64,000 nt of DNA, taken from contig NC_052616.1 in assembly GCF_016545825.1 (NCBI RefSeq), forward strand, positions 34,152,192 through 34,216,191, given 5' to 3'. Source of the stretch: Eucalyptus grandis. Lineage: Eukaryota > Streptophyta > Magnoliopsida > Myrtales > Myrtaceae. Below the pieces are notes generated by a model. It saw nothing but the letters and a program-made list of their open reading frames with translations, had not been told where the DNA came from and did not search any database. Positions 41,601 through 54,021 of the stretch are shown here, piece by piece (within the stretch, counting starts at the first letter, position 1; each line of letters opens with the position of its first letter). A program made the position numbers and the translations under genes.

Positions 41601-43500
41601 CTACCAATAATCCCCACAAGAGCAACTGCCACTCCTAAAGTGATGAAAGCAGCTAGAATCTCTCGCAACAATCTCACGATCAACAATTTTTGCAGTAAGT
41701 TTAATTGCAGAATGACAATCCCCACAAATGCAAAGATTCTTCATTACAGTTATCGTACTACACTCGACGGTAATAATCAATGCAAATGCAACATCAAGCC
41801 TTTCACTATGGTAAAATAATGACTCTTTCTTCTGTTTGTCTTCCACATCATGGAGAGAGAACCTCTTGTCTGGAACAAAACCCAATTCCTTCAACTTCAT
41901 ATTCAACCAATCCAGCTTCCAATATATGTTCTCACTCAAAAGGTGGGATTTATCCCTGGAAAGAAACAAATGCTTTTACCCCTTTATAGTAACCCAACTT
42001 CTACCTAGTTGCTTCACAATCCCTTTATCCCTCATAGTCACTCTTAATCGTGAGACATCACCCCATCTATTAGCAGAAGCATAGAAGTTGGACAGTAAAA
42101 TATAAGTAGCACTACAACGTGGTTCGAGATCAAGAATATAGTTTGCAGCTCTTTCTGCCAAATCTAGGTTAGAATGCATCTTGCAAGAACTAAGCAAAGC
42201 AAACCACACTTGGAGTTAGTTTTAAGGGGCATGTTTCTCACAAAATCCTCTACTTCCTCTAGCTTTCCACATCGTCCTAGCACATCCACCATATATGCAT
42301 AATGCTCATACTTCAATTCAATGGAAGTGATCTCACTAAAATATCTAAACAAGCATCTCCCCTTCTGTAACATCCCATAATGACAACAGGAAGAAAGTAG
42401 TCCCGTAAGTGTGATCTCATCTGGTTGTACCAGTCCACGTATCATTTGGCTAAACAACAACATAGCCCACATCCCTCGGCCATGTTGTGCAAACCCACAA
42501 ATAGTGGCATTCCATGTGACGATGTTCTTCTCCCTAAGTGTTTTGAACACTACAACAACATCATCAACAGCTCAACACTTATTAGACATGACTACAAGAG
42601 AATTGCCAACAATTATATCACTTCCCAATTGCAGCTTTACAGCTGAAGCATGGACCTCCTTACCTCGATCTAGAGACTCTAAATTACGGCAAGAATTTAA
42701 AGTGCTTACAAATGAAGATTGATTAGGAAGAACAATTGTTCTCATCATGTCACTACAGACCTTCAGGCCATCTTCATGCCCACCATTCAAGCCATAACTA
42801 GTTAGAAGAGCCGTACATTTGACCATATTCCTATACACTGCTTCATAGAAGACTTGGGTTGCTTTCTCAATTCACTTGTAGTTAGCGTAGAATGTGATAA
42901 GAGAAGCACATACAAATACGATGAGGCAAAATCTTGAATTGAAAACGTGACCATGAATTTGCACACCAAGAGGAAAAGACAATGCATTTGGATAGGCACT
43001 CAATGCACATGTCAAAGTACTCGGATTAAATACAACACCAGACTTGAACATTCTCTCAAAAACAATTAAAGCCTCTTCACTCTTACCATTTTGATCAAGC
43101 CTGCCAATCATTGAAGTCCATGAAATCACAATTCGAGATGGCATTTGCTCAAACAATTTCACAGCATCGTCCACCCTTGCATTCTCACAATACCCATGAA
43201 GCATTGCATTCCACGCAGCTAGATCTCTTATGGGCATTTGCTTGAAAAATCTCTCTGCCGCTCAACCTGTCCAAATCGAAAGAACCCATCTATCATCGTT
43301 GTCCATGAAACGACACTTGGCTCGAGCATTTCATCGAAAAGCTCTTCCGCCGTTGTCAGATCCCCGCAGTCTAGGCAGCCTTTGATCATCGTGTTCCAGC
43401 AATTGCATCTCTCACGGGCATTTCGTAGAATAGTTTCAAGGCGTCATCAAGGCAGCCAATTCACACGCGACCCACAATCATCTTCGCGAACGAACGAACA
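41601..43500 (-). pseudogene. DYW-type PPR protein, degenerate
   Basis: Remains of a PLS-class pentatricopeptide repeat protein, a family that edits organellar RNA. Repeats are readable from about 43480 down to 42210: 'ALKLFYEMPVRDA', 'LFDEMLEPSVVSWTTMIDGF', 'AWNAMLHGYCE', 'VISWTSMIGR' and 'VTWNATICGFAQHG'. E-type motifs follow, and then a DYW domain with the HSE motif (YHSERL), the CxxCH motif (CGDCHSA) and the terminal CGDYW stop at 41601. Lesions: in-frame stops at 42872, 42572 and 41976, and frameshifts near 43400, 43255 and 42207. The start was not fixed; a GC-rich 5' region reaches about 43900. It lies 560 bases downstream of TNL2 on the same strand. It cannot make a complete protein. 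Confidence 0.85.
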
Positions 43501-44060
43501 TCTAGGCATTAAAATATGTCCAGAACCTCTCGAGTTTCATCCGGGTTTTCGTTCCTAAGGTGTCCAGAGACTGCGGGAACGTCACGGGTCGCATGACTCG
43601 CACGTCTGAAGAAGCGCTTGGAGAGATGGGTGCAGGTTTCGGACGAACCGAGCCATGAAGAAGGGAATGAACGTGTGTAGGAGAGAATCGTTCCCACCAA
43701 GCTGCTTCATCAGTATCCACGGCTTCGGTCGGCAGCGGCGGTCCATCAACTCGGCTCGCCGGTCCCCGCCACCGTCAATTCGCTGTTCATCGCCTCCGTC
43801 AGCAGATGGCGGTCTTAAATTCACTAGAGCTCCGTGGCATCGGACGGAAGGTGATGGTCGGTCGCGATGCTGAAAGCGGCGTTTGTCAAGGCACCTCATA
43901 TTTTCTCGGCGTCGGTGGAGTTCGAGAAGTTCGCCTATTGCGGAGAAAATGAGGATTTAGCAAAACAAAGAAAAGAAGATGAAAGAGAAGAGGACAAGAA
44001 GAAAGCAGAAAAAAATAAATTAGGGAGCTCACTTACATATGAATTGCTTCCTAAGAAAGT
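43501..44060 (-). other. GC-rich 5' region of the PPR pseudogene and TNL2 3' flank
   Basis: 43670-43900 is GC-rich and has a diverged copy at 24185-24480. An Arg-rich frame through it (43899-43582) includes MARFVRNLHPSLQALLQ near its end, which may be the old PPR start. 43900-44060 is a purine-rich spacer before the TNL2 stop. Confidence 0.4.
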
Positions 44061-44725
44061 TTATGGATCATCCTTTTCTTCGTTGGTCAAATTGGAAGTC
44101 AACTTAGTCTTGATTCCCTTGCTTTGAGTGGGATTATGCCCATGCTTTCTCTTTGCCACTTCGTCTTTCTCAATTCTAATTTGATAATCTTGCAAGTCTT
44201 TCTCTAGATCTGTTCCAGTCGAACTATCTTTGGGCATAAACAAATTCTTAACTCCTGAATATGTCGATTCATGACTAATTTCGTAAAGCAAAGCTGGATC
44301 GATTGATGGATTATCTTGAAGCACAAATTTTACATCGCCCTCCAATTGCTTGTATATTATTCGAAATCCCCACTTTTTCAAGTATTTACCAGATACCGTA
44401 AGGCTAAATTGAACATGACTCCCATCAATTCGACCAAAATCGACTACTCCCCACAATTTTGGTGGTGTGAAAAACTGGAGCTGGATATGATCCACCTTCA
44501 AAGGTTCGAGGAGGAATGGACAAATTTCCGACATTTTTCCATTAACATGGGGAACAAAACGATATGACTCTGCACTTTTCTCCTCATAATTATCCTTATA
44601 GAGAGCGACGCAGAGAACAAATCCAAGAAATTTGCCATACAATTCTTTTGAAGCCATGAAAGAAATGGAATCCTTTTCAACAGGGAGAACCCACTCTGGC
44701 ATCTCTCCTTGAGGTATTCCAAAAA
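44061..44725 (-). CDS. TNL2 exon 5, post-LRR (C-JID-like) domain
   Basis: Follows TTTGTTTCAG and reads FGIPQGEMPEWVLPVEKDSI. It contains the C-terminal jelly-roll/Ig-like pattern of TNLs: 'FLGFVLCVALY', 'DHIQLQFF', then 'VKKWGFRIIY'-type sequence seen as LKKWGFRIIYKQLE. Ends with a charged tail and stop at 44061. The exon frame needs an incoming phase 1, whereas exon 4 ends in phase 0. The run of five T at 44725-44721 is the likely site of an indel. Confidence 0.75.
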
Positions 44726-45105
44726 CTGAAACAAAGATAGATCATTAGAAAGTACCCACGTTTGTTAGTTACTACTCAAATAGAAAAATTCAATTTGAAT
44801 TTAGTAAGTAATCCTTAAGAATTCCACTTGGAATTAGATCTCTATAAACGAGTAGAGATCCATTGATCCTTGCTTGCATTAACGTACAAGTCTTGTATGA
44901 TAGAAATCATTCCCATAAAAGTACAGTAGCCAACTCCATTACATGCATACAATGCAAAATCACTTTATATTTGCTTGATTTTCTTAAGCCTCCAATTTTG
45001 CATTTTATGCTATTGCAATATCCAACAACGCACTAGATCTAGCATAGAATCCACATTGATATGCATGTGTGTGTGCATGTGTGCATGTTAGAGAGAGAAC
45101 CTAAC

Positions 45106-45960
45106 CTGATTAGGTGAGCTAATATCAGCAATGGTCAACCCTCTATGGACAAAATCATGAACTGAAGTTAAATCTCCATAATTTTGTAGAGATTTGCAAT
45201 TATCCGTCCGAAGACCTCTCAAAAATGGCGGCAGCTCGGGAATCACCTGTAATTGATGGCAATTTATAGCTCGAATATAGGACAAATGATGACGTTTACT
45301 GATGGATGTAGGAAGGCTTGTAATTTTGTTCCTCAACAAATTTAATTCTGTCAAGAATGGAGAACATGAAAGATTCTCAAGAAAGTCTACTTCAGACAAA
45401 TAACATCCCCAAAGGTCTAACCGCTGTAAACTTGAAAGTATGGTCTTCATGCATGGATCGACTAAATCCTCATACTTTGGAAACTCGACTAAATTTGTGC
45501 AAGAACTAATATGCAAGTTTTCAAGGTTTTGTAACTTATAAATGCTAGATGGCAGATGTTCCAAATCCTTGCAATCATGTATATGCATTTCCTCCAAAGA
45601 GACAAGATTTTCTATTGATGCAGGAAGTTCTTTAATAGCAGTCCCTCCTAACCTAAGCTGTTTTAGGCCTTTGAGTTCATGTGAAATATCAGGGAAGCTT
45701 TCAAATCTTGTGCAATCTTCAAGATTGAGATATTGGAGATTTTTTGACTTGAGCTCATTTGGAAAAACACTAAGTTCAGAGCACCCTCGAAAATCCAACA
45801 CCTGTAGCTTTTCATGATATGCAATAGACTCATGGGCTTCCACCAAGTTTTTGCAATTCTGGAGATACAATTCCTCGAGATTTGGAGTACACGAGAGATC
45901 AAGCATGCAAACCAGCGACTGACATTGACTGAAATTAATGTACTTCAAATTTTGGAAGTC
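45106..45960 (-). CDS. TNL2 exon 4, leucine-rich repeats
   Basis: Begins DFQNLKYINFSQCQ, the standard first repeat of this exon, and continues through about ten LxxLxLxxC-type repeats (for example NLEELYLQNCKNL, NLQYLNLEDCTRF, GLKQLRLGGTAIKELP, SLQRLDLWGCYLSEV), ending with the 'LPPFLRGLRTDNCKSL' cap. All 285 codons are open. LRRs decide recognition of pathogen proteins. The donor is CAG, GTTAGGTT at 45105, phase 0. Confidence 0.88.
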
Positions 45961-48491
45961 CTGCAAAAATAGCAAAATCGAGTTTGTTAAACATTTTGAA
46001 AGCAACACAAAAGGGTTGCTTGTATGATGACGTCGCTTCCTTACATTTAAACCATGGAATTCCTATTATGAGAATAGGTTGCTAATAAAGCATGTCCAGT
46101 ATGTATCTTTCAAGATTATATATTAGGTCACCAATTGTAAATATTGAGTAATTTGTATATTTCATGTAGAGGAGATCTGCCATGGAATCCACAAATAGGC
46201 CCTATGCTGGTTGTTGTACATAGACAGGGGAGTCAAACTCATGAAATGATGGTGATTTAATATCAAATGTCATTCACATTGTCCATGGCTTTATAATTTT
46301 ATTTTGATAATATCATACTTTATTTGCAGGGTTTAGTTAAATTGAGGTTATAAAATTGGCTACGCAACACATCGGGGAGATTGGGTTTGTTGGGGAAAGG
46401 ATATGTCATAATTACATGTCCTCTATATTGACCGGGTGACTATGTCATTATTACATATGCTAAGGCCACAACACTCTTCATGTGGATGGAAGCAAGGAGC
46501 TTAGGTAGACCAAGCAAATCGGAACTTACTATCTAGGTTTCCGAGTGAAATTCTTAGCCTATTAATTAACTTTTCATTTTTTTTGTTGTAATTACATATT
46601 GTATTGAGAAATGAGTCAACACTTTCAAACTACTAGAAATATATTTGGCAAAGCTTGCCCGAAGTGGTGTCACATGGCACACGCACGACCAAGCTTTACA
46701 TAGCAATTTAGTTTCCATCATCACTTTAGCAAAACAGAGATAACTCTTATCGTTTTACATTTTATATGTTATTTGAAAGAATTGAATAATATATAGGTAC
46801 ACGATATGAAAAAAAATTCACAAATAAAATTGTGTAATTATTTAAAAAATTAGAATTATTACCATTGAAAATCCCAAGTCTATATGTAGATTTACTCCAA
46901 ATTACTTTTCATTTACAAAAATCCTAAACTAGTACCAATATGACATAGTTACCATAAACTAATTTTCCTCTAGCAAAAAAATCTCAAACTAGTATTCTTG
47001 ACCCAAATCTACCCTCCATTAGTAGAAGAAACTTAGTTTGGAATAAAATTATGTCGTGTGTCGTGTGTCGTGTGTCGTGTGTCATGCATGTGGTAATCAC
47101 AAAACTCAAGTACAATGTAATGTAGTGAACGTGCCCAATGTAACCCACATGACAAAACTATGCCATGTGTCATGCCATGTGACAATTATAGAAGCATGAT
47201 GAAGTACCAGATGTCGAGTGTGGATGCAGGCCCCATGACAAAACAATTAATGTGTCATGCCATGTGATAATCACATAAACAAAGTGAAGTGCTAGGGGAT
47301 GAGCATAGGAATGAAGACTATTTGTTTTGACTTTAACTATATATATTATAAATGAATGCATGATGTAAATATTATCACAATGTAATTACGTAAAAATTAG
47401 CGAATTTTGGAATTCTTTGAAATCATGCAAAGGCAATGAAACCAACTTTGAAAAACATTCGGAAGAAGATAAATATTTCATATACTCAATCAAATATCCA
47501 ACTCTGACTTTCTATTAAGAAATTAGTGGTAATCCCTACTAGATTGCCTATATTGATTTAGGTGTGCACACATTATGGGAAACATCCCTAATAAATACTC
47601 TAGTGTGTCTACTTAGAAGTTCTGCTCCTTAAGAAATGACTGAAACAACTAACGATGACTTGTTTTATAGATTGAGCTAATTTTATTGATGCTGGACAAA
47701 TCCCCATAATTTAGGTACGCGTATTAGGTAAGGCTCCATCACTTGATGACAATGTGACCTACCACTCGGCCAACTACTCTTTGGGTGTTTTTAATTCTAT
47801 ATACACGTCGACAAGTAGGTTGGTCATACTTTTGTTTCACTTTTATTCGATCGCTATACACTTTTTCTGTAAAATAAAAAGTTTATATGTAAAACAACCG
47901 ACAACAAATTTCATTTTGAATTTCTTCACTAGGTAGATTTGACGTGATTTTGAAATTTATTTATGTCAATAGTTAGAGATATTAGGTTTAGAAAATATAT
48001 AAACTTTATCTATACTATTATACAAGGCAAGATGATCTCCTACTTTAAAAGATTTCAATCTTTTTCTTTTATATTCCTTCCATCAATTATCCTCAATAAA
48101 TTATTTTATAGTTATAATATCATGGACAAATACGTGAAATTGATTATTTTATTTTTTATGTCTCACATATTCATATGAGAAGTCAAACTTCTAACTATGC
48201 AAAGACCTTCATAAAAATATATATTTAGGAAATCTTTTTGTTGTGTATTTTATTAACAAAAATGTTTCCATTGAGTATTTTTAATAAACTTGTTCGCTTA
48301 ATTTTTGAAATGCCAATTTTGCTGCACTTAAAAATATTTCTAACGTATGTAGTTAGCATCATCTTGAAAGAAAATAGAGAAATATTTTCTAAAACATGGG
48401 AATAATACTTGCTTTTGTGTACTAGTATCTATAATACACATATACGTACACAAATGAGGTAGATAAAAGGTCAATGTAGGTAAATGCTCAC
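45961..48491 (-). other. TNL2 intron 3
   Basis: A 2.5-kb AT-rich intron with donor GTGAGCAT and acceptor TTTTTGCAG. Holds a (GTGTCGT) short tandem at 47053-47083 inside about three diverged ~90-bp repeats with 'tgccatgtga' (47040-47310). No gene seen inside. Confidence 0.65.
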
Positions 48492-48770
48492 CTTGAATTG
48501 ATTTGGCAGTACAAATATACTGCAATTGCTCATATCAAGTCCCACTAATTTCTTTCGACCAGAGGCAAATTTTGGAATCCAATGAGCACATTCAGCCCAT
48601 CGAAACCATCTTAGCTCATTAGGAAGACAAATAGGACCTTGGAAAATATTGTGCACATTGCACAAAATGAGCAATCTCATCCTTCTCATTTTTGTCAAAG
48701 CATCTGGACCAATACATATCTTTGTCGGCTCAGGTGACTGCAACACTATGGCTTTTACAGCACAATTTCC
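48492..48770 (-). CDS. TNL2 exon 3, NB-LRR linker
   Basis: Begins after TATATAG as GNCAVKAIVL and ends NQFK before donor GTGAGCAT. It carries the usual linker pattern of TNL exon 3: 'ALTKMRRMRLLIL', then 'LPNELRWFRWAE', leading into the first leucine-rich repeat. 279 bases, phase 0 at both ends. Confidence 0.82.
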
Positions 48771-48859
48771 CTATATAGACAAGACTATTTAGGTTATGCA
48801 TGTTTAGTAATTAGAGTGAAAAAAAGATAAGGAGTTTGAGGGTATTTTGCAAGTCTTAC

Positions 48860-49959
48860 CATGTTGCTTGACAAAACATCGACAACGTCATCATACAGCC
48901 ATAGTCTACTTCGTCTCCCAAGATCATCGCTTTCTTGGATCACAATATCCATACCCATCAATTGAATCAAGTCATGCATTTGTATGTTCCCGGACTCAAT
49001 TCTTATCAAAGACCTCTCCATGAGAATCTGTAATCCTATTATTGCTTTAAGATCGCAACTGTCGAGAACTTTCTTTACATACTCACTATCCCATCCCTTA
49101 AAGAAGCAAGCAATGTGGAGAAAGATTTCTTTCACTTTTGGCTCTAGTCCATCGTAACTTATTTTAAGCACATCATTGATGCCTTTCTTGGGAGCTGTAG
49201 AAATATCATCCAGTGCACTTTCCCATTCATATTCTCTTCTACCACGTAAGAAAGAACCTAGCACCTCGAGTGCTAAAGGAAGGCCTTTAGCGTGATTTAG
49301 AACACTATCCACTAGACTTGTCCTGATTTTAAAGTTGTGGTGCATCGAAAAAGCATGCTTACTAAATAGCTCACGAGCATCATTGTCATCCAACTCTCTA
49401 ACTTCATACACATGATCTTGATCTATCCCGAGATAAGTTAGCAAATGGCTGTCTCTTGTAGTAATAATGATCCTACTCCCATTGCGAAACCACTTGCCTT
49501 CTCCTACTAAAGCATGTAACTGGTGCAAGTCATTTACATCATCAAGGATGAGGAAAACTTTTTTGTGACAAAGTCTTTCTTGTATTAGATTAATACCTCT
49601 ATCCACATTGGACACTACTAATCTTTCTCTCAATGCTAATGTCTCAAAAAGTAATTTTTCTTGCAAAGCAATTAAATCCTTGCAATCTTTTGAAATTTCT
49701 CTAACATTTGCCAAAAAACATGAATTCTCAAATTGTCTGAAAATATCATTATAAACAGCTTTGGCTAAAGTCGTCTTTCCTATGCCTCCATGTCCCCACA
49801 ACCCCACCATAAGAACATCATTAGACTTAAGGTTTAACATCCATTTCAACCTAACCACTCGAGATTCTATCCCAACCGGATGCATAGCAACATGCAAAAG
49901 TGTCCGGTTTAGATGAGTGGAGATTTCTGTCACAATTCTTTGTAGAAGCTCTGACTCAT
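48860..49959 (-). CDS. TNL2 exon 2, NB-ARC domain
   Basis: Open throughout. Counting from the Met at 49933: P-loop GLWGHGGIGKTT (44-55), kinase-2 LILDDV (128-133), RNBS-B NGSRIIITTRD (151-161), GLPLAL (217-222), RNBS-D FLHIACFFKGW (271-281) and MHDL (319-322). All are in the usual order and form for a TNL nucleotide switch, with the Lys of the P-loop and both Asp of kinase-2 present. The exon ends at ATG, donor GTAAGACT (48859), phase 0. Codons before 49933 are also in frame (ELLQRIVTEIS is a typical exon-2 start). Confidence 0.88.
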
Positions 49960-51962
49960 CTTTGGAGCAAACGAAAAAAGTTGTAGCACAGTTTCAGCAA
50001 TTTGAATAAGCAAATAACAAGTAATTACTAACCAATAATGACAAAAATAGTGCATCACATTTTCACATAACCACAACCAAGATAAAAATGTATTCCCACC
50101 AAGTCAAATTAGAACTCAAACGAGCTCCACACCAATCGAAACAAGTTCAAGGTTCAAGTTTTAATCTTTTCATGTTCTTTTGATTTATATATGACAATTT
50201 TACTTAATTTTCTTGTCAAACTGTTATATATAGTAAAAAAAAAATTATTCAAGACTTCGAACGATGGTTGAGAGTTTGATTCGAAAATTATTAAAATATG
50301 TCGAAGCACGATGTCGTTGCCTTACATGGCATGTACACACTAATTATTCTGTATCAAGCATTGCAAACTTTCTCATTCCTTCCAATGGGATGAGGTAAGT
50401 GCGGTAACACATACGTAAGATCTTGTCCATTGATTAATCAAGTTTTAACATTTTATATTGTTCAAATAAGTCGGTAAAACTTTTAGGCGATGAAGTCCTA
50501 TTGCAAATTTTTTTTCCGGGAAAAAGCCATGTGTCTATTCTATGGTTAGCTGGGATTTGAACAGGTGGGTGGTGATTTCTTTCGAACTCAAAATGCTGCC
50601 AAAAACGAGTTTTATGACTCGGTTGACCAAAATTGGAAATCTGTGGAATTCTATTTACTAAAATGAAACGTGAAGACCTAATTAACCCGCAGATAAGATG
50701 TCTACCACTTTTATTACACGTTGAGGGGGAGAACAAGGATCCATAGAAAAGACTTGGAGACCTTACATGGATGAATCATGGCTTAACAAAAGCCAAAGGT
50801 AGAATTCTGTTGTTTGATGCCCTATAATTGTTTTTTTTTTTTTTTTGTGCTGATAAATTTTAATAAATATTGGTAAGTGTCAAAAAATGTCAAGAAAAAA
50901 AGATCAGTGGTTTTTCCTCACATAACTTGTTAGTAACTTACAACATTTTTATTAAACCGCCAACTTTTTATTATAATGCTACTTACCAATTGTGTATTAA
51001 CTTACCAAATTAGATTTGCATAACTTGCGGCATCAAATTTACTAACTTTCATATGGAATCACCAACATAAATTAAAGTAAATTACCAACATTTGTCGTGT
51101 TAAATAATCATCTACTAAGTTTGGGTTACCAACTTTCACTTGAGTGACTTGTTCTTCTAATTTACTAACTTTTATTATTGAGTCACCAACTTTGATTTGA
51201 GTTACTTGCCAACTACTTAAAAAAAAAAATGATAAGTGCATTAGAAGTTCTAAAACTTATCATGAAAATGCAATTAAGTCCTAAAACTTTCAAAATGTAC
51301 AATTAAGTCATAAAACTTATCACAAAAATTCAATCAAGTCCTAAAACTTTCAAAATGTTCAATAAAGTCTTAAAACTTGTCTTGAAAGTGCAACCGAGTC
51401 CTAAAACTTTCAAAAAGTGCAATCAATGGAATGACTTAAATTGAACCATTTTAATAAGTTTTAAGACTTGATTGCATTTTTTAAAAGCTTAAAGACTGAA
51501 TTGCACTTTGTGACAAGTTTTAGGACTTAATTGCACTTTTTAAAAGTTTTTGAACTTAATTGCATTTTCATGACAAATTTTAGGACTTCCAATGCACTTA
51601 TCCCTTAAAAAAAAAACTACTAATCTTTATTAGAGTGATCAATTTTCTCTGATCAAGTAACCAACTAATTTTGGGTTATCTATTCCCATTTGAGTTACTT
51701 GCCAAGCTTAAGTTTCTTGCAATTATCAACTTTTCTTCGCTTTTTCCATTTTTTTCTCTATTTTAACTAAGTCTTAGATTTACCAACTCTTATATGAAAT
51801 TACTAACTATAACTTAAGCCACTTAAGAATTTTTAGATATCACAAGATGAAGCATCTATAGGTATATATATATAATCATGTGAGTAGATCATTTATAAAC
51901 AATATCACTAATTAATTGTAAATTTAGCTTCTTACACAAAATATGGATTCCACTCTACTTAC
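49960..51962 (-). other. TNL2 intron 1
   Basis: Paralogous to 8600-10098 (TNL1 intron 1) and contains a MITE (51231-51602) absent from that copy. At the 3' end the sequence CTCCAAAG precedes the exon. An in-phase acceptor would need AG two bases earlier, where AA is found, so the natural acceptor may be mutated. Confidence 0.6.
51231..51602. mobile_element. Fold-back MITE in TNL2 intron 1
   Basis: The left half, starting GATAAGTGCATT, is the inverted copy of the right half, ending AATGCACTTATC. Arms are at least 150 bp and imperfect, built of repeated 'caattaagtcctaaaact' units of about 35 bp. It is flanked on both sides by CTTAAAAAAAAAA, a likely target duplication. The TNL1 intron lacks the element. 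Confidence 0.75.
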
Positions 51963-52432
51963 CCATCTTTCAAATGCCAACCGGACAAGTTACTGGCATC
52001 GGAAAGAGCTTTCTCCCATCTCTTCAATGCCTTTGAATCCTTCCCTAACTTGGACTCATGCTCAACCATAGCTTTTGTACCTCTCTCTAGGTGTTCTTAC
52101 TTCTCCAGGATCCACTTTATAGAACAAGGGAAAGACTGTGAGATCTCTTTCTTCCTTGCAGTCCATGATTTTTGCCACCTCTTCCAAACACCACCATGAG
52201 GAAGCGTAATTCTTGGAGAAAACAATGGTTGCAATATGCGATTCCTCGATTGCCTTCATAAGTGTCGGAGCTATTTGCTCTCCTTTCCTGAGCTCCTTGC
52301 TATCAACATAAGTGTAGAATCCATTGTGGTCAAGAGTTGTGTAGAGATGATTGAAAGCTATTTCAGACGTCCTCACCTCACGAAACTCAAGAACACATGG
52401 TAAATTCTTTCAGGTTTCAATGAAGAAGCCAT
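51963..52432 (-). pseudogene. TNL2 exon 1, TIR domain with -1 and +1 shifts
   Basis: Starts MASSLKPERIYHVFLSF. One base is then missing relative to TNL1, giving a stop three codons on. The middle of the domain is open in another frame (52376-52062), with FSKNYASSWWCLEEV containing the catalytic-Glu position. An extra A near 52075 returns the frame for the last part (VEHESKLGKDSK through WHLKDG). The donor is GGGTAAGTAG at 51962. Because the two indels cancel, the exon is 470 bases, exactly as long as in TNL1. Confidence 0.8.
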
Positions 52433-52479
52433 TAGATGGTGGAGTTCAACAATTGGCTATGAGTATTAGCTCAAGATTT

Positions 52480-54021
52480 GGCAAAGTATTTTCAGGTTGT
52501 TCGTTCACCATTCAATCTTCTTGTTAATTTGTACTCATACCAAAGGACAGACATGCGCGAATTTTTTGGGTAGAACCAACAAAGAGTAATATTAGAACTT
52601 TGGAAAACAATGGTGCTTAAGGATGGACTAAGATATATAATAGCTGTGACCACATGGAATTATTTTCAGTGAATGTCGCATATGATGGCATTATTCGGAT
52701 CGGCTTGTTGACAAAAAGTTCATTCTATTTGATGTTGGAGCTATTGTAAAATTATTGATAAACTTAACTAGTCAACAAACCATATGGCCGGCAAAAGTAG
52801 TGAGTATAATAGAAAGCTATGGTCCTAGTGGACTCAATTATAGCACGAAGTGGCAAACAACACTTTTACTTTTTTAAATTTCACGGCCAACGAGGGTTGC
52901 TGATGACCCTCACGGAACCTAAAGAAAGAAAGCAATATACAAAACAAAAATAAAAATTCAAAATATTCAAAATATTTAAAAATTGATCACGTTAGTGTCC
53001 GTGAAGCCACGTCAGACGATTAGTGTCCACATCGGATTTTCCAACGAAGTAAATCAGAATTAGCATCCAAGTGATCAATTTTACTTTGATGTGGCACTTA
53101 AGTAAGTGAAAAAAATTTGGCACTCAAGTAAGTGTTATACGAAAGTTTAGGCACTCCTATGTTTCTTACCCCTTGAAATGGCATTTCCAATGTCTGAGTA
53201 GTTGCTTTTTTTTCTTCCTGGTTAAATAATATTTGAATACATGATGAATCTAAGATATATAATTACATGCGCAATTAAGTATATCAGAAAATAATAATAT
53301 TTTATTAACAATAGTAGAACTTCGGAAAATCTTAGCGCGATAGGTGTAAATACATGCACTTATTTTCACTTAAGACCACGTACCCCAGCGTTATTTGGAT
53401 TGCCTTATTGAAACAAGTTTCTTTGTCTAATGTTGAATTTTTTGTTAGATTGTTGATGCACCTGAGCGGTCAACATAAGATAAACTTTTAATTAATTAGC
53501 AGCTTTGAGGGAATGACTTTCATATGTTTAGTCTTCTATTTTCTTTTTTTGGGTTAGACTTCATTTTTCTTTTCCTTAAATGGAAAATGAAGTTTTACCT
53601 TTCATTAGGTTAGCTTCAGTCATAAGCTAACTAGTAAGGCAAATTTTGACAACTTCCTAGAAATGGCGTTCCCGGCCTTTGAGTAATTATTTCCTCTTTG
53701 CTAGTTAATAATTTAATGCATAGTCACAACTCACAAGACATATAATTATATATGCAAAATATAAGTACATCATAGCTAAGTGATATGATATGCCTTCAAT
53801 AAGATGTGAAGGTCTATCATCTTATTTAGTTTTATGTGCGCAGACTCTTATATGGCGAATTTGTGGGTGAAGGTCAATGTACCTCGATAATTGTGGACCA
53901 GACACCAATCAATCACTTGGACCAATTATTTGTCATTATGAAACGAAAGGTGCTATGAATCTGTCGTGGTACCATGTGCACGGACATCGTCGGTTTAATG
54001 GTTAGGGTATTTGGGTGTCCA
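52480..54021 (-). repeat. TNL2 upstream region, modules 6 and 7
   Basis: 52480-52860 and 53160-53990 are TNL upstream modules matching 33960-35110. They are separated by a short insertion (52865-53160) that resembles non-autonomous elements ('gatgtggcacttaagtaagtg' near 53088). The end of the second module (53960-54021) matches 35070-35125 and runs into the solo LTR. Confidence 0.6.
54017..54021. repeat. Target-site duplication of solo LTR, left
   Basis: GTCCA directly before TGTCACGCCCC; the same five bases are at 57005-57009 after the element. Confidence 0.8.

Larger units (their letters stand above)
44061..52432 (-). pseudogene. TIR-NB-ARC-LRR resistance gene (TNL2), five exons, broken TIR
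   Basis: Intracellular immune receptor of the TNL class. Exon model: TIR 52432-51963, NB-ARC 49959-48860, short linker exon 48770-48492, LRR 45960-45106, and post-LRR domain 44725-44061. Introns are about 2.0 kb, 0.09 kb, 2.5 kb and 0.38 kb. The exon 2-3 and 3-4 junctions are GT..AG and in phase. Lesions: a one-base loss after residue 17 of the TIR, followed by an in-frame stop; a one-base gain near 52075; an exon 1-2 junction that does not join in phase at the visible AG (49961-49960); and an exon 4-5 junction (phase 0 into a frame needing phase 1) off by one within a T run. NB-ARC, LRR and post-LRR frames are open. This is a recently disabled receptor, or one with assembly errors. Confidence 0.85.

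Noticed and set aside
44498..44734. Alternative frame at the start of TNL2 exon 5
   Set aside because: It joins exon 4 in phase but reads the post-LRR domain out of frame and soon stops; the conserved domain lies in the other frame.
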